Source: Microbacterium sp. cf046
GTDB taxonomy: Bacteria; Actinomycetota; Actinomycetes; Actinomycetales; Microbacteriaceae
Direction: 5' to 3'
Length of the DNA stretch: 64,000 nt
Assembly: GCF_900114345.1 (NCBI RefSeq)
Contig: NZ_FOZJ01000002.1
Coordinates: 558,001 to 622,000 of the forward strand
Every line of letters begins with the position of its first letter. Positions within the stretch are counted from its first letter, which is position 1. The notes below the pieces were generated by a model. The model made no database searches and was not told where the DNA came from. It saw only the letters and a list, made by a program, of their open reading frames with translations. The position numbers were made by a program, and so were the translations under genes. Below, one piece after another: positions 34,297 through 42,527 of this stretch.

Positions 34297-34766
34297 TCGC
34301 TCGGTTCCTCTTCCTCGGGGCGGACATACGCGGTGGCGCCGTCGATGCGGCTCACCCGGATCACGGTGCCGGGCTCGAGCTCTCCGCGCTGATCCGGGCG
34401 AGCGGTCCACGTGTCGCCGTTGGACAGCTTCACCTGACCGCCGTGCGGGGTGACCGTCGACAGCACACGCCCCGACAGTCCGACCAGCGCGGCGACGTTC
34501 GTGGGGGTGGGATCTTCGCCGCGTCGCAGCCGCTTGAGCAAGGGCGGACGCAGCACCAGGATGAGGACGGCCGCCACGACCGCCGCGATGATCACCTGCA
34601 GCCAGATCGGGGCTCCGATCAGGTCGGCGCCCAGGCCGGCGACGCCACCGATGCTGAGCATCAGGAACGTGAAATCGAGGGTGAGCATCTCGATCACGAG
34701 GAAGATCAGGATCAGCACCAGCCACCCGATCCACGCGAATTGTTCGATGGTCTGGATGAGCTCCAC
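34293..34766 (-). CDS. NfeD-family membrane protein
   Basis: 157 aa short NfeD. Three membrane segments lie in the first 75 residues (IGWLVLILIFLVIEMLTLDF, FLMLSIGGVAGLGADLIG and a third at VIIAAVVAAVLILVLRPP), followed by a C-terminal OB fold (LVGLSGRVLSTVTPHGGQVK to VIRVSRIDGATAYV). Short NfeD proteins are almost always encoded with SPFH partners, and the OB domain is thought to contact them. Here the start-stop overlap with the SPFH gene supports such a complex. It has no ClpP-like protease domain. Confidence 0.9.
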   Translation of the reverse strand: MELIQTIEQFAWIGWLVLILIFLVIEMLTLDFTFLMLSIGGVAGLGADLIGAPIWLQVIIAAVVAAVLILVLRPPLLKRLRRGEDPTPTNVAALVGLSGRVLSTVTPHGGQVKLSNGDTWTARPDQRGELEPGTVIRVSRIDGATAYVRPEEEEPSE

Positions 34767-34911
34767 TGTGTGCCTCCCGGTCCTTCGAACTTATCACGCA
34801 GGGGACGGGTGACCTCCGGCGGAGAGCCGCCGATTGGTAGGCTCTATGGGCGCGATCACGCGCTGTCACGCAACACCCAGGCCCCCACTGCATGTCAGGG
34901 CCGCGCAGCAA

Positions 34912-35694
34912 ATGGAGCACCCCTTGAGCACGTCTCTCACACCTCTTGCCGCCCAGTCCCTGGCGGGCAGGACCGCACTCGTCACCGGCTCCTCGCGCGG
35001 CATCGGCGCCGACACCGCGCGGTATTTCGCCGAGGCGGGGGCGAACGTCGTCGTCAACTACCGGAACAAGGCGGCCCGCGCAGAGAAGCTCGCGACCGAG
35101 CTCCGTGGCCACGGCAGCGAGGTGCTCCTCGTGGGAGCCGACCTGACCGACCGCGAATCGGTCGCGGCGATGTTCGCCGAGGTCGAGCGCACCTTCGGCT
35201 CGCTGGACATCCTCGTGCTGAACGCCTCGGGCGGCATGGAGGCCGACATGGGCGAGGACTACGCGCTGCTGCTGAATCGCGATTCGCAGGTGAACGCCCT
35301 GAAGACGGCCCTGCCGCTGCTCGGTCGGGGTTCGCGCGTGGTGTTCGTGACCAGCCACCAGGCGCACTTCATCCGGACCAACCCGACGATGCCCTCCTAC
35401 ACGCGCGTCGCGCTCTCCAAGCGCGCCGGTGAGGATGCGCTGAGGGAGCTGATCCCGGACCTGGAGGACCGAGGGATCGAGTTCGTCGTCGTGTCGGGCG
35501 ACATGATCGAGGGCACCATCACCGCGACCCTGCTGGAACGGGCCAACCCGGGCGAGACCGAGAAGCGGCGCGAGACGGCGGGGCGCCTGTACAACGTCGC
35601 CGAGTTCGCGGCCGAGGTCGCCAGAGCGGCGGTCGAGCCCATCCCGGAGGATCACACCCGGCTCATCGGCGACACGACCACGTTCGCGCGGTAG
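34912..35694 (+). CDS. Short-chain dehydrogenase/reductase family protein with atypical active site
   Basis: 260 aa Rossmann protein. The nucleotide-binding motif is ALVTGSSRGIGADTARYF, followed by GADLTDR and the NASGG loop. The catalytic Ser is likely that of FVTSHQAHF. The usual YxxxK is absent: the stretch PSYTRVALSKRAGEDAL has seven residues from Tyr to Lys, and Val at the normal Tyr position. It may use a shifted Tyr or have lost oxidoreductase activity. Start ATG 34912 has no ribosome binding site; TTG 34924, six bases after GGAG, is a good alternative. The S9 peptidase gene starts four bases after the stop. Confidence 0.82.
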   Translation: MEHPLSTSLTPLAAQSLAGRTALVTGSSRGIGADTARYFAEAGANVVVNYRNKAARAEKLATELRGHGSEVLLVGADLTDRESVAAMFAEVERTFGSLDILVLNASGGMEADMGEDYALLLNRDSQVNALKTALPLLGRGSRVVFVTSHQAHFIRTNPTMPSYTRVALSKRAGEDALRELIPDLEDRGIEFVVVSGDMIEGTITATLLERANPGETEKRRETAGRLYNVAEFAAEVARAAVEPIPEDHTRLIGDTTTFAR

Positions 35695-35698
35695 CAGG

Positions 35699-37672
35699 GT
35701 GCGCGCCACCGACATCGAGAAGCTGGTCTCCGTCGGCCGACCGGACATCGCCCCCGACGGCTCTTTCGCGGTCTTCGCGACCTCGCGTCCTGACCTGGCC
35801 GCCAACCGAGCGGTGGGTCAGCTGTGGCGCGTGGACCTGCCGGACGGCATCCCGCGGCGCATCACGCGCGGCGTGTCCGATGCCGCGCCGCGCCTGTCGC
35901 CCGACGGCTCCACGATCGCCTTCCTCCGCGGTGACGCGAAGGGCAGGACGCAGATCGACGTCGTCGCCGCCTGGGGAGGGGAGCCGGTTCAGGTGACCGA
36001 CACCCCGCTCGGGGTCGAGAGCTTCGACTGGTCGGATGACGGGGCGTCGCTGGCCTTCACGGCCCGGATCCCGGAGGAGGGCCGCTACGGCAGCGTCGAG
36101 GGGCTGGATGCCGCGGCCGAGGCGCCCCGGCGCATCACGGGCATCCGGTGGCACGCGAACGGATTGGGCTACATCGCCGATCGCCCCGCGCAGCTGTTCG
36201 TCGTCCCCGCGCCGGCACCGGATTCGGAGCCGTACTACGAGCCCGCGGCATCCGTCGTCGCCGAAGGGGAAAGCCCGGCCAAGAAGCAGGTCGTCGCGCA
36301 GGAGGCGACCGCGCTCACGTCGGGCCCGTCATCCCGGTTCGGCGCCGTGTTCCGCGGGGACGAGGTGCTGACGGTCGTCGAGGACATCGAATTCGATCGC
36401 CGCGATCTGAGCTCGCGGCTGGTCGCGGTGCGCGTCGACGGGTCCGGTGAGCGCGAGCTGATCGGACCGGCCCTGCACTTGTCGATCTCGGACGTCGCGG
36501 TCGCCGACGACGGCGCGATCGCGATCCTCGCTGCCGACGTCGGCGCATCCGGGGTGGACTTCGTTGCACCCGGTGTGGCCCTCTGGCTGCTGGAGGACAG
36601 CGGTCCCCGCCGACTGACCGATGCCGAGAGCGTCGACCTCGGCGAGGTGGGGAGCCACATCACGGCGGTCGGCGAGGACTTCCTCGTGCAGGACCGCACG
36701 CGCGGGCGGGTGCGGCTTCTCCGTGTCACCCGTTCCGGAGAGGTCGCCGAGCTCATCGCCGGGGATGTCGAGGTCGGCGGTCACGCCGCGGCAGCGGGCC
36801 GGGTCATCGCATCCGTCGCCACGGCGGAATCCCTCGGAGAACTCGTGACGCTGGAGGGCGGCGTGCTTCGCACGCTCACCTCGTTCGGCGACGGCATCGA
36901 ATCGGTCACGCCGCGCGAACTGATGATCGCGGGCAGGGACGGGTACCCGGTGCACGGCTGGGTGGCCCGGCCGGACGGCGACGGACCGTTCCCGGTCCTC
37001 CTGCAGATCCACGGCGGGCCGTATGCCACGTACGGCATACATCTCTTCGATGAGACCCAGGTGCTGGTGGACGCGGGGTACGCGGTCGTCTACTGCAACC
37101 CGCGCGGCTCGGCGGGGTACGGCGGAGCGCACGGGCGCAGCATCCGCGGCGAGATGGGGACGGTGGACTTCGCGGACGTCATCGACTTCCTCGAGGGGGC
37201 AGTCGCATCGGACGAGCGTCTGGACGGATCGCGGGTGGGCGTGATGGGCGGATCGTACGGCGGCTACCTGACCGCCTGGGTCATCGCCCACGACCACCGG
37301 TTCGCAGGTGCGATCGTGGAGCGCGGCTTCCTCGATCCGACCAGCTTCCAGGGCACGAGCGACATCGGGTCGTTCTTCGGCGATGAGTACGTCGGCTCCG
37401 ACCCCGAGGCGATCGCGCGACAGAGCCCGATGGCCGTCGTCGATCGGGTCACCACGCCCACGCTCGTCATCCATTCCGAGCTCGATTTCCGCTGCCCTCT
37501 CGAGCAGGCCACCCGGTACTACTCGGCGCTCAAGCGCCAGGGCACCGAGGCCGAGCTGCTCGTGTTCCCGGGCGAGAACCACGAGCTCACCCGCGCAGGG
37601 CAGCCGCGGCACCGGGTGGAGCGCTTCGCCGCCGTGCTGGACTGGTGGAAGCGCCGGCTGCCGGTGTCGTAG
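35699..37672 (+). CDS. S9-family (prolyl oligopeptidase) serine peptidase
   Basis: 657 aa. An N-terminal beta-propeller with WD40/TolB-like repeats (residues about 1-400, for example PDIAPDGSFAVFATS and PRLSPDGSTIAFLRGD) precedes an alpha/beta-hydrolase domain. The nucleophile is Ser519 in GVMGGSYGGYLTAW, with Asp596 in IHSELDFRCPLEQA and His628 in FPGENHELTRAG. Acylaminoacyl-peptidase-like members cleave short or blocked peptides in the cytoplasm. No signal peptide. GTG 35699 follows the SDR gene by four bases, so they are probably one transcript, closed by a strong hairpin. Confidence 0.9.
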   Translation: MRATDIEKLVSVGRPDIAPDGSFAVFATSRPDLAANRAVGQLWRVDLPDGIPRRITRGVSDAAPRLSPDGSTIAFLRGDAKGRTQIDVVAAWGGEPVQVTDTPLGVESFDWSDDGASLAFTARIPEEGRYGSVEGLDAAAEAPRRITGIRWHANGLGYIADRPAQLFVVPAPAPDSEPYYEPAASVVAEGESPAKKQVVAQEATALTSGPSSRFGAVFRGDEVLTVVEDIEFDRRDLSSRLVAVRVDGSGERELIGPALHLSISDVAVADDGAIAILAADVGASGVDFVAPGVALWLLEDSGPRRLTDAESVDLGEVGSHITAVGEDFLVQDRTRGRVRLLRVTRSGEVAELIAGDVEVGGHAAAAGRVIASVATAESLGELVTLEGGVLRTLTSFGDGIESVTPRELMIAGRDGYPVHGWVARPDGDGPFPVLLQIHGGPYATYGIHLFDETQVLVDAGYAVVYCNPRGSAGYGGAHGRSIRGEMGTVDFADVIDFLEGAVASDERLDGSRVGVMGGSYGGYLTAWVIAHDHRFAGAIVERGFLDPTSFQGTSDIGSFFGDEYVGSDPEAIARQSPMAVVDRVTTPTLVIHSELDFRCPLEQATRYYSALKRQGTEAELLVFPGENHELTRAGQPRHRVERFAAVLDWWKRRLPVS

Positions 37673-37677
37673 GCGAA

Positions 37678-37717
37678 ACGAGGAAGCGCCCCCGGTGATC
37701 CGGGGGCGCTTCCTCGT
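37678..37717. terminator. Bidirectional terminator between S9 peptidase and HdeD-like genes
   Basis: A perfect 18-bp stem (37678-37695 with 37700-37717) with the loop TGAT lies between two convergent genes, starting five bases after the peptidase stop. The arms begin ACGAGGAAGCGCC. The T-run is poor on both strands, as is common for GC-rich actinobacterial terminators. Confidence 0.8.
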
Positions 37718-37729
37718 GATGCGTGCGAC

Positions 37730-38287
37730 CTAGAGGTCCTTCTTGCCGAAGGTGAAGGCGCGGACGACCTGGATGATTCCGAGGACGATGAGCGCGATGC
37801 CCAGCAGCCACCAGAGGAACGCGATGTACAGCGGGGAGAACAGCAGGACGATACCGGCGATGATGCTGATGATCGCGAAGAAGACCGTCCAGCCCTTCGA
37901 CGCCGCGTCGCCGAGGGTCGACAGTGCGACGATGCCCTCGACGATCCAGAGGATGCCGACGAGGATCCCGATGAAGACCGCGAGCCACGCCGTGGCCGCA
38001 CCCAGGTTCAGGAACGCGACGATACCGGCGATGATGAACAGGATGCCGAGGACGATGTGGCCGACGCGCGACCAGCCGCCCCTCGTCTTGGAGAAGATGC
38101 CGAGGCCGGCGTAGACCAGGCCCGCCGCGATCGCGTAGATCGCGATGATCGCGGTGACGACCATCGCCGTCTTGCCCGGCCAGGCGAGGATGAGGATACC
38201 GACGATGACGGACAGGACGCCGCCGATGCCGAGTGCTGTGCGGATGCCGTTGACGGCTGACTTCTCCGCTGCGGATTCGGTAGACAT
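37730..38287 (-). CDS. HdeD-family (DUF308) membrane protein
   Basis: 185 aa with six membrane helices arranged as three two-helix repeats, the DUF308 pattern: helix pairs begin at LGIGGVLSVIVGILILAWPG, VGHIVLGILFIIAGIVAFLN and WTVFFAIISIIAGIVLLFSP. The P-G and P turns after the first helix of each repeat are kept. In Escherichia coli HdeD is an acid-stress membrane protein; the biochemical role is unknown. It starts at ATG 38287. A GGGAGCGCTCCC palindrome lies about 100 bases upstream in its control region. Confidence 0.85.
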   Translation of the reverse strand: MSTESAAEKSAVNGIRTALGIGGVLSVIVGILILAWPGKTAMVVTAIIAIYAIAAGLVYAGLGIFSKTRGGWSRVGHIVLGILFIIAGIVAFLNLGAATAWLAVFIGILVGILWIVEGIVALSTLGDAASKGWTVFFAIISIIAGIVLLFSPLYIAFLWWLLGIALIVLGIIQVVRAFTFGKKDL

Positions 38288-38385
38288 GAGATTCCCTTTC
38301 TGGGAGTTACCTGAGAGGTGCGGTCAACAGCATAGACCCCCGCGTCGACGGCCTGAGACCCACATGCCCGTGTGTCGCAGGATGT

Positions 38386-38399
38386 CGGGAGCGCTCCCG
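38386..38399. promoter_or_regulatory. CebR/LacI-type palindrome CGGGAGCGCTCCCG
   Basis: A perfect 14-base palindrome in the 142-base gap between the AEC transporter stop (38430) and the HdeD-like start (38287). Its 12-base core is identical to the core of the CebR box (TGGGAGCGCTCCCA) recognised by the LacI-family cellobiose repressor in streptomycetes. It lies 98 bases upstream of the HdeD-like start. No LacI-family gene or sugar-uptake gene is next to it, and a GC-rich palindrome could also arise by chance or act as a hairpin after the AEC gene. Confidence 0.4.
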
Positions 38400-38429
38400 C
38401 CGGTGGGTTTGGGGGAGTGGCGGCCCCGG

Positions 38430-39350
38430 TCAGCCCAGCAGGATCGTCGCGAGCAGCAGCACCGGCACGCATCCGATCGTGGTCAGGAACACCGTGTCCC
38501 GGGCGATCGTCTCGCCCACGCCGTAGCGCTGCGAGTAGTTGAACACGTTCTGCGCGGTCGGCAGCGCCGCCAGCACCACGACGATGAGGACATCCTTCTG
38601 CGAGAGACCGAAGACGAACTCGGCCACCGCCCACGCGATCAGCGGCATGGCGATGAGTTTCAGTCCGGTCGCCAGGAAGATGTCGCGGCGGCGGCCGGAA
38701 GCGCCGAGCACGCGCTGGCCGTGCAGCGAGATGCCGTAGCTGATCAGAAGGATCGGAACGCAGGCGTTCGCGATCAGCAGCGCGGGCTGGAACACGATCG
38801 GCGGGAGGTCGAATCCGCTGACCGAGACTGCCGTGCCCAGCACCGAGCCGATCACGATGGGATTGGAGATCGCGCGCCACACTGCGCGTCCGAAGGACGC
38901 GCTGCCCGAGGTCGCCGCCTCGAGCACGGCCATCGAGATGGGCGTGAACACCAGCAGCTGCAGCAGGATCACCGGCGCCGGGTACGCAGCGCTCCCGAGA
39001 AGATACAGCGAGAGCGGGATGCCGATGTTGTTGGAGTTGACCTGACCGGCCGACAGCGCTCCGATCATCACCTCGCCGAGCCTCCGGTGCCACACGAAGC
39101 GGGCGATGAGCACGAAGACGGCGATCACCGCGACCGCCGAGATCGCCGAGACCGGAAGGAGCGCCGAGAAGAGCGTGCGCACGTCGGCCTGCGCCAGCAC
39201 GACGAACAGCAGGAACGGGGAGAGCACGAAGAAGGTCAGGCGCGCCAGGACGGGACGAGCGTGCTCGCCCAGGAGATCGATCCGGCCGATGACGTAGCCG
39301 ACCGCGATCGCGAGGCCCACGACGACGAATCCCGTCAGGCTCTCGAGCAT
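38430..39350 (-). CDS. AEC-family (auxin efflux carrier-like) transporter
   Basis: 306 aa with about ten membrane helices in two five-helix halves. It begins VGLAIAVGYVIGRIDLLGEH and has the typical mid-protein stretch GQVNSNNIGIPLSLYLLGSA with the substrate-site Asn pair, and near the end ALPTAQNVFNYSQRYGVGE. Members export small organic anions or malate-like compounds. The substrate here is unknown. Start ATG 39350; it is divergent from the SulP gene, sharing a 152-base upstream region. Confidence 0.88.
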   Translation of the reverse strand: MLESLTGFVVVGLAIAVGYVIGRIDLLGEHARPVLARLTFFVLSPFLLFVVLAQADVRTLFSALLPVSAISAVAVIAVFVLIARFVWHRRLGEVMIGALSAGQVNSNNIGIPLSLYLLGSAAYPAPVILLQLLVFTPISMAVLEAATSGSASFGRAVWRAISNPIVIGSVLGTAVSVSGFDLPPIVFQPALLIANACVPILLISYGISLHGQRVLGASGRRRDIFLATGLKLIAMPLIAWAVAEFVFGLSQKDVLIVVVLAALPTAQNVFNYSQRYGVGETIARDTVFLTTIGCVPVLLLATILLG

Positions 39351-39502
39351 GGGTTCGAGCCTAGAACCTCAATCACCCCCATCGAGTGATGTCGCTCGGA
39401 TGACCGCGGCACTAGCATCCCAGCATCCGTCGTATGCCGCGGCGGGAGGCGCGCATTCGAGCGGGGCTCTTCCGGCTGCGGATGCTGGGGGAGAGGTCCC
39501 GG

Positions 39503-41209
39503 ATGTCTGTCGTATCGCGAGTGGTGCCGAAGTGGATCCGCACGTACAAGGTGACGTGGCTGCCGATCGACGTCCTGGCCGGCGTGACCCTCGCCGCGGT
39601 CGCCGTGCCGGAGGTCATGGGCTACACGTCGATCGCGCAGACGCCGGTGATCACCGGCCTGTACACGATCATCTTCCCGACCCTCGTGTTCGCACTCCTG
39701 GGTTCGTCGCGCCTGCTGGTGGTCGGCGCGGATTCTGCGACCGCCGCGATCCTCGCCGCAGGCCTCGCCGGCATCGGGATCTCGGGACTGTCGCCCAACA
39801 CGGAGGAGTGGGTGGCCTGGACGAGCCTGGTCGCGCTGGTGTGCGGCGGGCTGCTGATCCTGGCCCGCCTGCTGCGCCTGGGCTTCCTCGGCGACTTCCT
39901 CAGCGCCTCCGTGCTCATCGGCTTCCTCACCGGGGTCGGGATATCGGTTCTGACCGGGCAGATTCCGGACATGCTCGGGATTCCGAAAGGCACCGGCAAT
40001 TGGTTCGAGCAGCAGTGGAGCACGCTCACGCATCTGGGCGATGCCGACCTGTGGACGATGGCGTTCGCAGGGGGAGCGCTCGTGATCATCGTCGGATGCA
40101 AGCTGATCAACCGCAAGATCCCGGGCGCGGTGATCGCCGTCGTGCTCTCGATCATCCTCTCCAATGTGCTGGACGCCTCCAGCCATGGCGTCGCCGTGAT
40201 CGGCCCGGTGCAGGGCGGGATGCCGCCCTTCGGGCTGCCCAGCGGGATCGACCTCGGCGACATCCCGGCGGTGATGGGGGTCGCCCTGTCGTGCTTCTTC
40301 CTGATCATCGCGCAGAGTGCGGCGACGTCCCGCAGCTTCGCGATGAAGCACGGCGAGCGGGTCGACATCAACCAGGACATCCTCGGCCTGGCCGGCGCCA
40401 ACATCGCGGCGGGTCTCACCGGCACGTTCGTGGTCAACGGCTCGCCGACCAAGACCGAGATCCTCGACGAGCAGCGCGGCCGCAGCCAGATGGCGAACAT
40501 CACGATGTCGCTCGTGGTGATCGTCGTCGTGCTGTTCCTGACCGGGTTCCTCACGAACATGCCGGTCGCTGTGCTGGCCGCGATCGTCTTCATGATCGGC
40601 CTCGGCCTGGTCGATCTGAAGGGTCTGCGCCGGATCCGCGCCGCGCGGTTGAGCGAGTTCCTGATCGCCCTCGTCACGGCGATCGTGGTGTTCGCCTGGG
40701 GCGTCGAACAGGGCATCATCCTGGCGATCGCCCTGTCGGTGATCGAGCTGGTCCGCCGTGCGTACACGCCGAGCGACTTCCTGGTCGGAGTCGACAAGGC
40801 GGGCGTGCCCACGTACACGCCCGCCGAGCCGGGCAGCGAGAGCATGCCCGGCCTGCTGGTCTTCCGCTTCGACTCTCGACTGTTCTACGCGAACGCCAGT
40901 CTCTTCGTCGATCGCATCCAGGAGCTCATCGACACTGCGCCGTCACCCGTGCGATGGCTCATCCTGGATTGCTCGTCCATCGGCGACATCGACTACTCGG
41001 CCAGCCTCAATCTGGAGGGACTGATCGCCTCGCTGCACACGAACCACCGCATCTTCGCGCTCGCGGACGTCGATCCGGAACTCATGCACGTGCTCACGAA
41101 GCTGCAGACGCTGGAGCACTTCGACAACGCGCACATCTATCCGACCGTGGAAGAGGCGGTCGGGGCGTTCCGTGCTGATTCGCCCACGCCCACGGCTCCG
41201 ACCGCGTGA
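39503..41209 (+). CDS. SulP-family anion transporter with C-terminal STAS domain
   Basis: 568 aa. The first helix region ITWLPIDVLAGVTLAAVAVP-like block (here starting VTWLPIDVLAGVTL) leads to the PEVMGYTSIAQTPV SulP signature. About eleven to twelve membrane helices run to residue 420, and a STAS domain ends the protein (VFRFDSRLFYANASLFVDR to ILDCSSIGDIDYS). It imports sulfate, bicarbonate or similar anions. ATG 39503 lies six bases after GGGGGAGAGG; the frame opens at 39434 without a ribosome binding site. No carbonic anhydrase gene is adjacent. Confidence 0.9.
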   Translation: MSVVSRVVPKWIRTYKVTWLPIDVLAGVTLAAVAVPEVMGYTSIAQTPVITGLYTIIFPTLVFALLGSSRLLVVGADSATAAILAAGLAGIGISGLSPNTEEWVAWTSLVALVCGGLLILARLLRLGFLGDFLSASVLIGFLTGVGISVLTGQIPDMLGIPKGTGNWFEQQWSTLTHLGDADLWTMAFAGGALVIIVGCKLINRKIPGAVIAVVLSIILSNVLDASSHGVAVIGPVQGGMPPFGLPSGIDLGDIPAVMGVALSCFFLIIAQSAATSRSFAMKHGERVDINQDILGLAGANIAAGLTGTFVVNGSPTKTEILDEQRGRSQMANITMSLVVIVVVLFLTGFLTNMPVAVLAAIVFMIGLGLVDLKGLRRIRAARLSEFLIALVTAIVVFAWGVEQGIILAIALSVIELVRRAYTPSDFLVGVDKAGVPTYTPAEPGSESMPGLLVFRFDSRLFYANASLFVDRIQELIDTAPSPVRWLILDCSSIGDIDYSASLNLEGLIASLHTNHRIFALADVDPELMHVLTKLQTLEHFDNAHIYPTVEEAVGAFRADSPTPTAPTA

Positions 41210-41244
41210 GAGTCTTCCTCATCGACCACGGTGGGCATTTGCCG

Positions 41245-41258
41245 ATAATGCACATTAT
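41245..41258. promoter_or_regulatory. AT-rich palindrome ATAATG-CA-CATTAT
   Basis: A perfect 6+2+6 inverted repeat, ten of fourteen bases A/T, in a 70 % GC region. It lies 35 bases after the SulP stop and 87 bases from the end of the convergent DUF6458 gene. Its form is that of a metal- or MarR-type operator, but no gene starts beside it. The function is unknown. Confidence 0.35.
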
Positions 41259-41277
41259 GTCAACTCGAGCGACGGAG

Positions 41278-41319
41278 AGAGCCCGGACCGGCAGCGATAC
41301 GCTCCCCGATCCGGGCTCT
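41278..41319. terminator. Hairpin between convergent SulP and DUF6458 genes
   Basis: AGAGCCCGGA (41278-41287) pairs perfectly with TCCGGGCTCT (41310-41319); the 22-base loop contains a smaller AGCG/CGCT hairpin. Its position between two convergent genes suggests a bidirectional terminator; no T-run is present. Confidence 0.6.
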
Positions 41320-41341
41320 GGTCCGTCTCAGCGCCGCCTGA

Positions 41342-41599
41342 TCAGATCGTGTCGTCCGTCGTGCTGGTCGACTGGCGCGTGACTCGTTCGTTCGCCGCCG
41401 GGTCGACGGCGGTGCGTGTGACCGTCTCGCTCTGGCGCTTCCGCATCAGCAGGACGAGTCCGATGATGAAGACCAGCACTCCCGCACCCATCAAGATGTA
41501 CCCGATGAGGTCGAGGTTGATCCAATCGAGCTGCACGTTCACGGCGAACGCGAGGATCGCTCCGATGACGAACAGGACTACTCCGGCTCCGATGCTCAT
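41342..41599 (-). CDS. DUF6458-type small membrane protein
   Basis: 85 aa with two membrane helices (MSIGAGVVLFVIGAILAFAV and IGYILMGAGVLVFIIGLVLL) joined by the turn NVQLDWINLDL, and a hydrophilic C-tail with threonine clusters. This short two-helix form beginning MSIGxGxxLxxxGAILxF is widespread in Microbacteriaceae and relatives. No function is known. AAAGGAAGT upstream of ATG 41599 is a good ribosome binding site. It is monocistronic. Confidence 0.8.
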   Translation of the reverse strand: MSIGAGVVLFVIGAILAFAVNVQLDWINLDLIGYILMGAGVLVFIIGLVLLMRKRQSETVTRTAVDPAANERVTRQSTSTTDDTI

Positions 41600-41698
41600 G
41601 GCACTTCCTTTCGATGGACGCGGCGCGTCCCAACCTTTCCACCTTCGGGGCGGCGTGCCTCAGTGGCAAGGGGTTGACAACCGCCGCCCGCCTTCTCG

Positions 41699-42136
41699 CT
41701 ACATCCCCGCGACGACCTTCTCGATGTCGTCGATGAATGCGTTGTAACCGGCGATCGTCGCCGCCACCTGCTCGTCCGAGAAGTCGGAGCGGTCCTGGCG
41801 GATCGTCAGGCGGGTGCCTCCGTCGACGGGCTCGAGGTCGAAGATCACGGGCAGTCCGGTGTCGTCCCCAGGCTGATCGGTCAGCGTCATCGCGACGTGC
41901 GACGGCGGTTCCACCTCGACATACGTGCCCGCCCAGTGGATCAGGTTGCCGTCGGGAAGATGCATGACCGCGCGGAACGCCCCTCCTGGCCGCACGTCCA
42001 TCGACAGCGTGTCCGCAGGGACGTCCACAGCGGCGGTGCCGAACCAGACCGCGAAGTGCTCGGGTGTGGTCAGTGCCTCGTAGACGAGCTCGCGGGGGGC
42101 GGAAATGGTGCGGGTGACGGTGAAGTAGTCAGCCAT
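41699..42136 (-). CDS. SRPBCC (AHSA1/CalC-like) domain protein
   Basis: 145 aa single START-like domain: FTVTRTISAPRELVYEALTT, EHFAVWFGTAAVDVPADTLS, then DVRPGGAFRAVMHLPDG and VEVEPPSHVAMTLT. The fold holds hydrophobic ligands or acts as co-chaperone. ATG 42136 (MADYFTV) overlaps the end of the ArsR gene by eight bases. The ArsR-SRPBCC pair is a very common two-gene unit in which the regulator presumably controls both genes; the ligand is unknown. Confidence 0.87.
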   Translation of the reverse strand: MADYFTVTRTISAPRELVYEALTTPEHFAVWFGTAAVDVPADTLSMDVRPGGAFRAVMHLPDGNLIHWAGTYVEVEPPSHVAMTLTDQPGDDTGLPVIFDLEPVDGGTRLTIRQDRSDFSDEQVAATIAGYNAFIDDIEKVVAGM

Positions 42137-42515
42137 CGGGGTTCTCCTCTTCTGGTGAGTCGTTCTCATGTGGGGCCGGCGATAGGTCGGCCTTCTGCTG
42201 CAGGGCATCGAGGTAGCGATCGAGCGCGCCGAGGCTGTCCTCCCAGAACCGCTCGTAATCCCCGATCCACTCGGATGCCGCGGCCAGGGGTCGTGCCTCG
42301 AGTTTCGCCGGCCGGAACTGGGCGTCCCTCCCCCGGCTGACCAGTCCGGCGTTCTCGAGCACGCGCAGGTGCTTCGACACGGCGGCGAACGTCATCTCGA
42401 ACGGTGCGGCCAGCTCCCCCACCGTGGCCTCCCCCGCGGAGAGCCGCGCGAGGATCGCGCGGCGCGTGGGGTCGGCCAGAGCGGCGAATGTCCGGCTCAG
42501 TGCATCGGTCGACAT
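42129..42515 (-). CDS. ArsR-family winged-helix regulator
   Basis: 128 aa. Winged helix: FAALADPTRRAILARLSAGE, then VGELAAPFEMTFAAVSKHLR as recognition helix, and VLENAGLVSRGRDAQFRPA as wing. The C-terminal helix WIGDYERFWEDSLGALDRYL is the dimer region seen in ArsR proteins paired with SRPBCC partners. No metal-binding cysteines are present, so it is not a metal sensor. ATG 42515 follows GGGGAG; the frame continues eight codons up. A strong promoter and a perfect operator-like repeat lie directly upstream. Confidence 0.9.
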   Translation of the reverse strand: MSTDALSRTFAALADPTRRAILARLSAGEATVGELAAPFEMTFAAVSKHLRVLENAGLVSRGRDAQFRPAKLEARPLAAASEWIGDYERFWEDSLGALDRYLDALQQKADLSPAPHENDSPEEENPDG

Positions 42516-42527
42516 CTGCTCCCCTAC

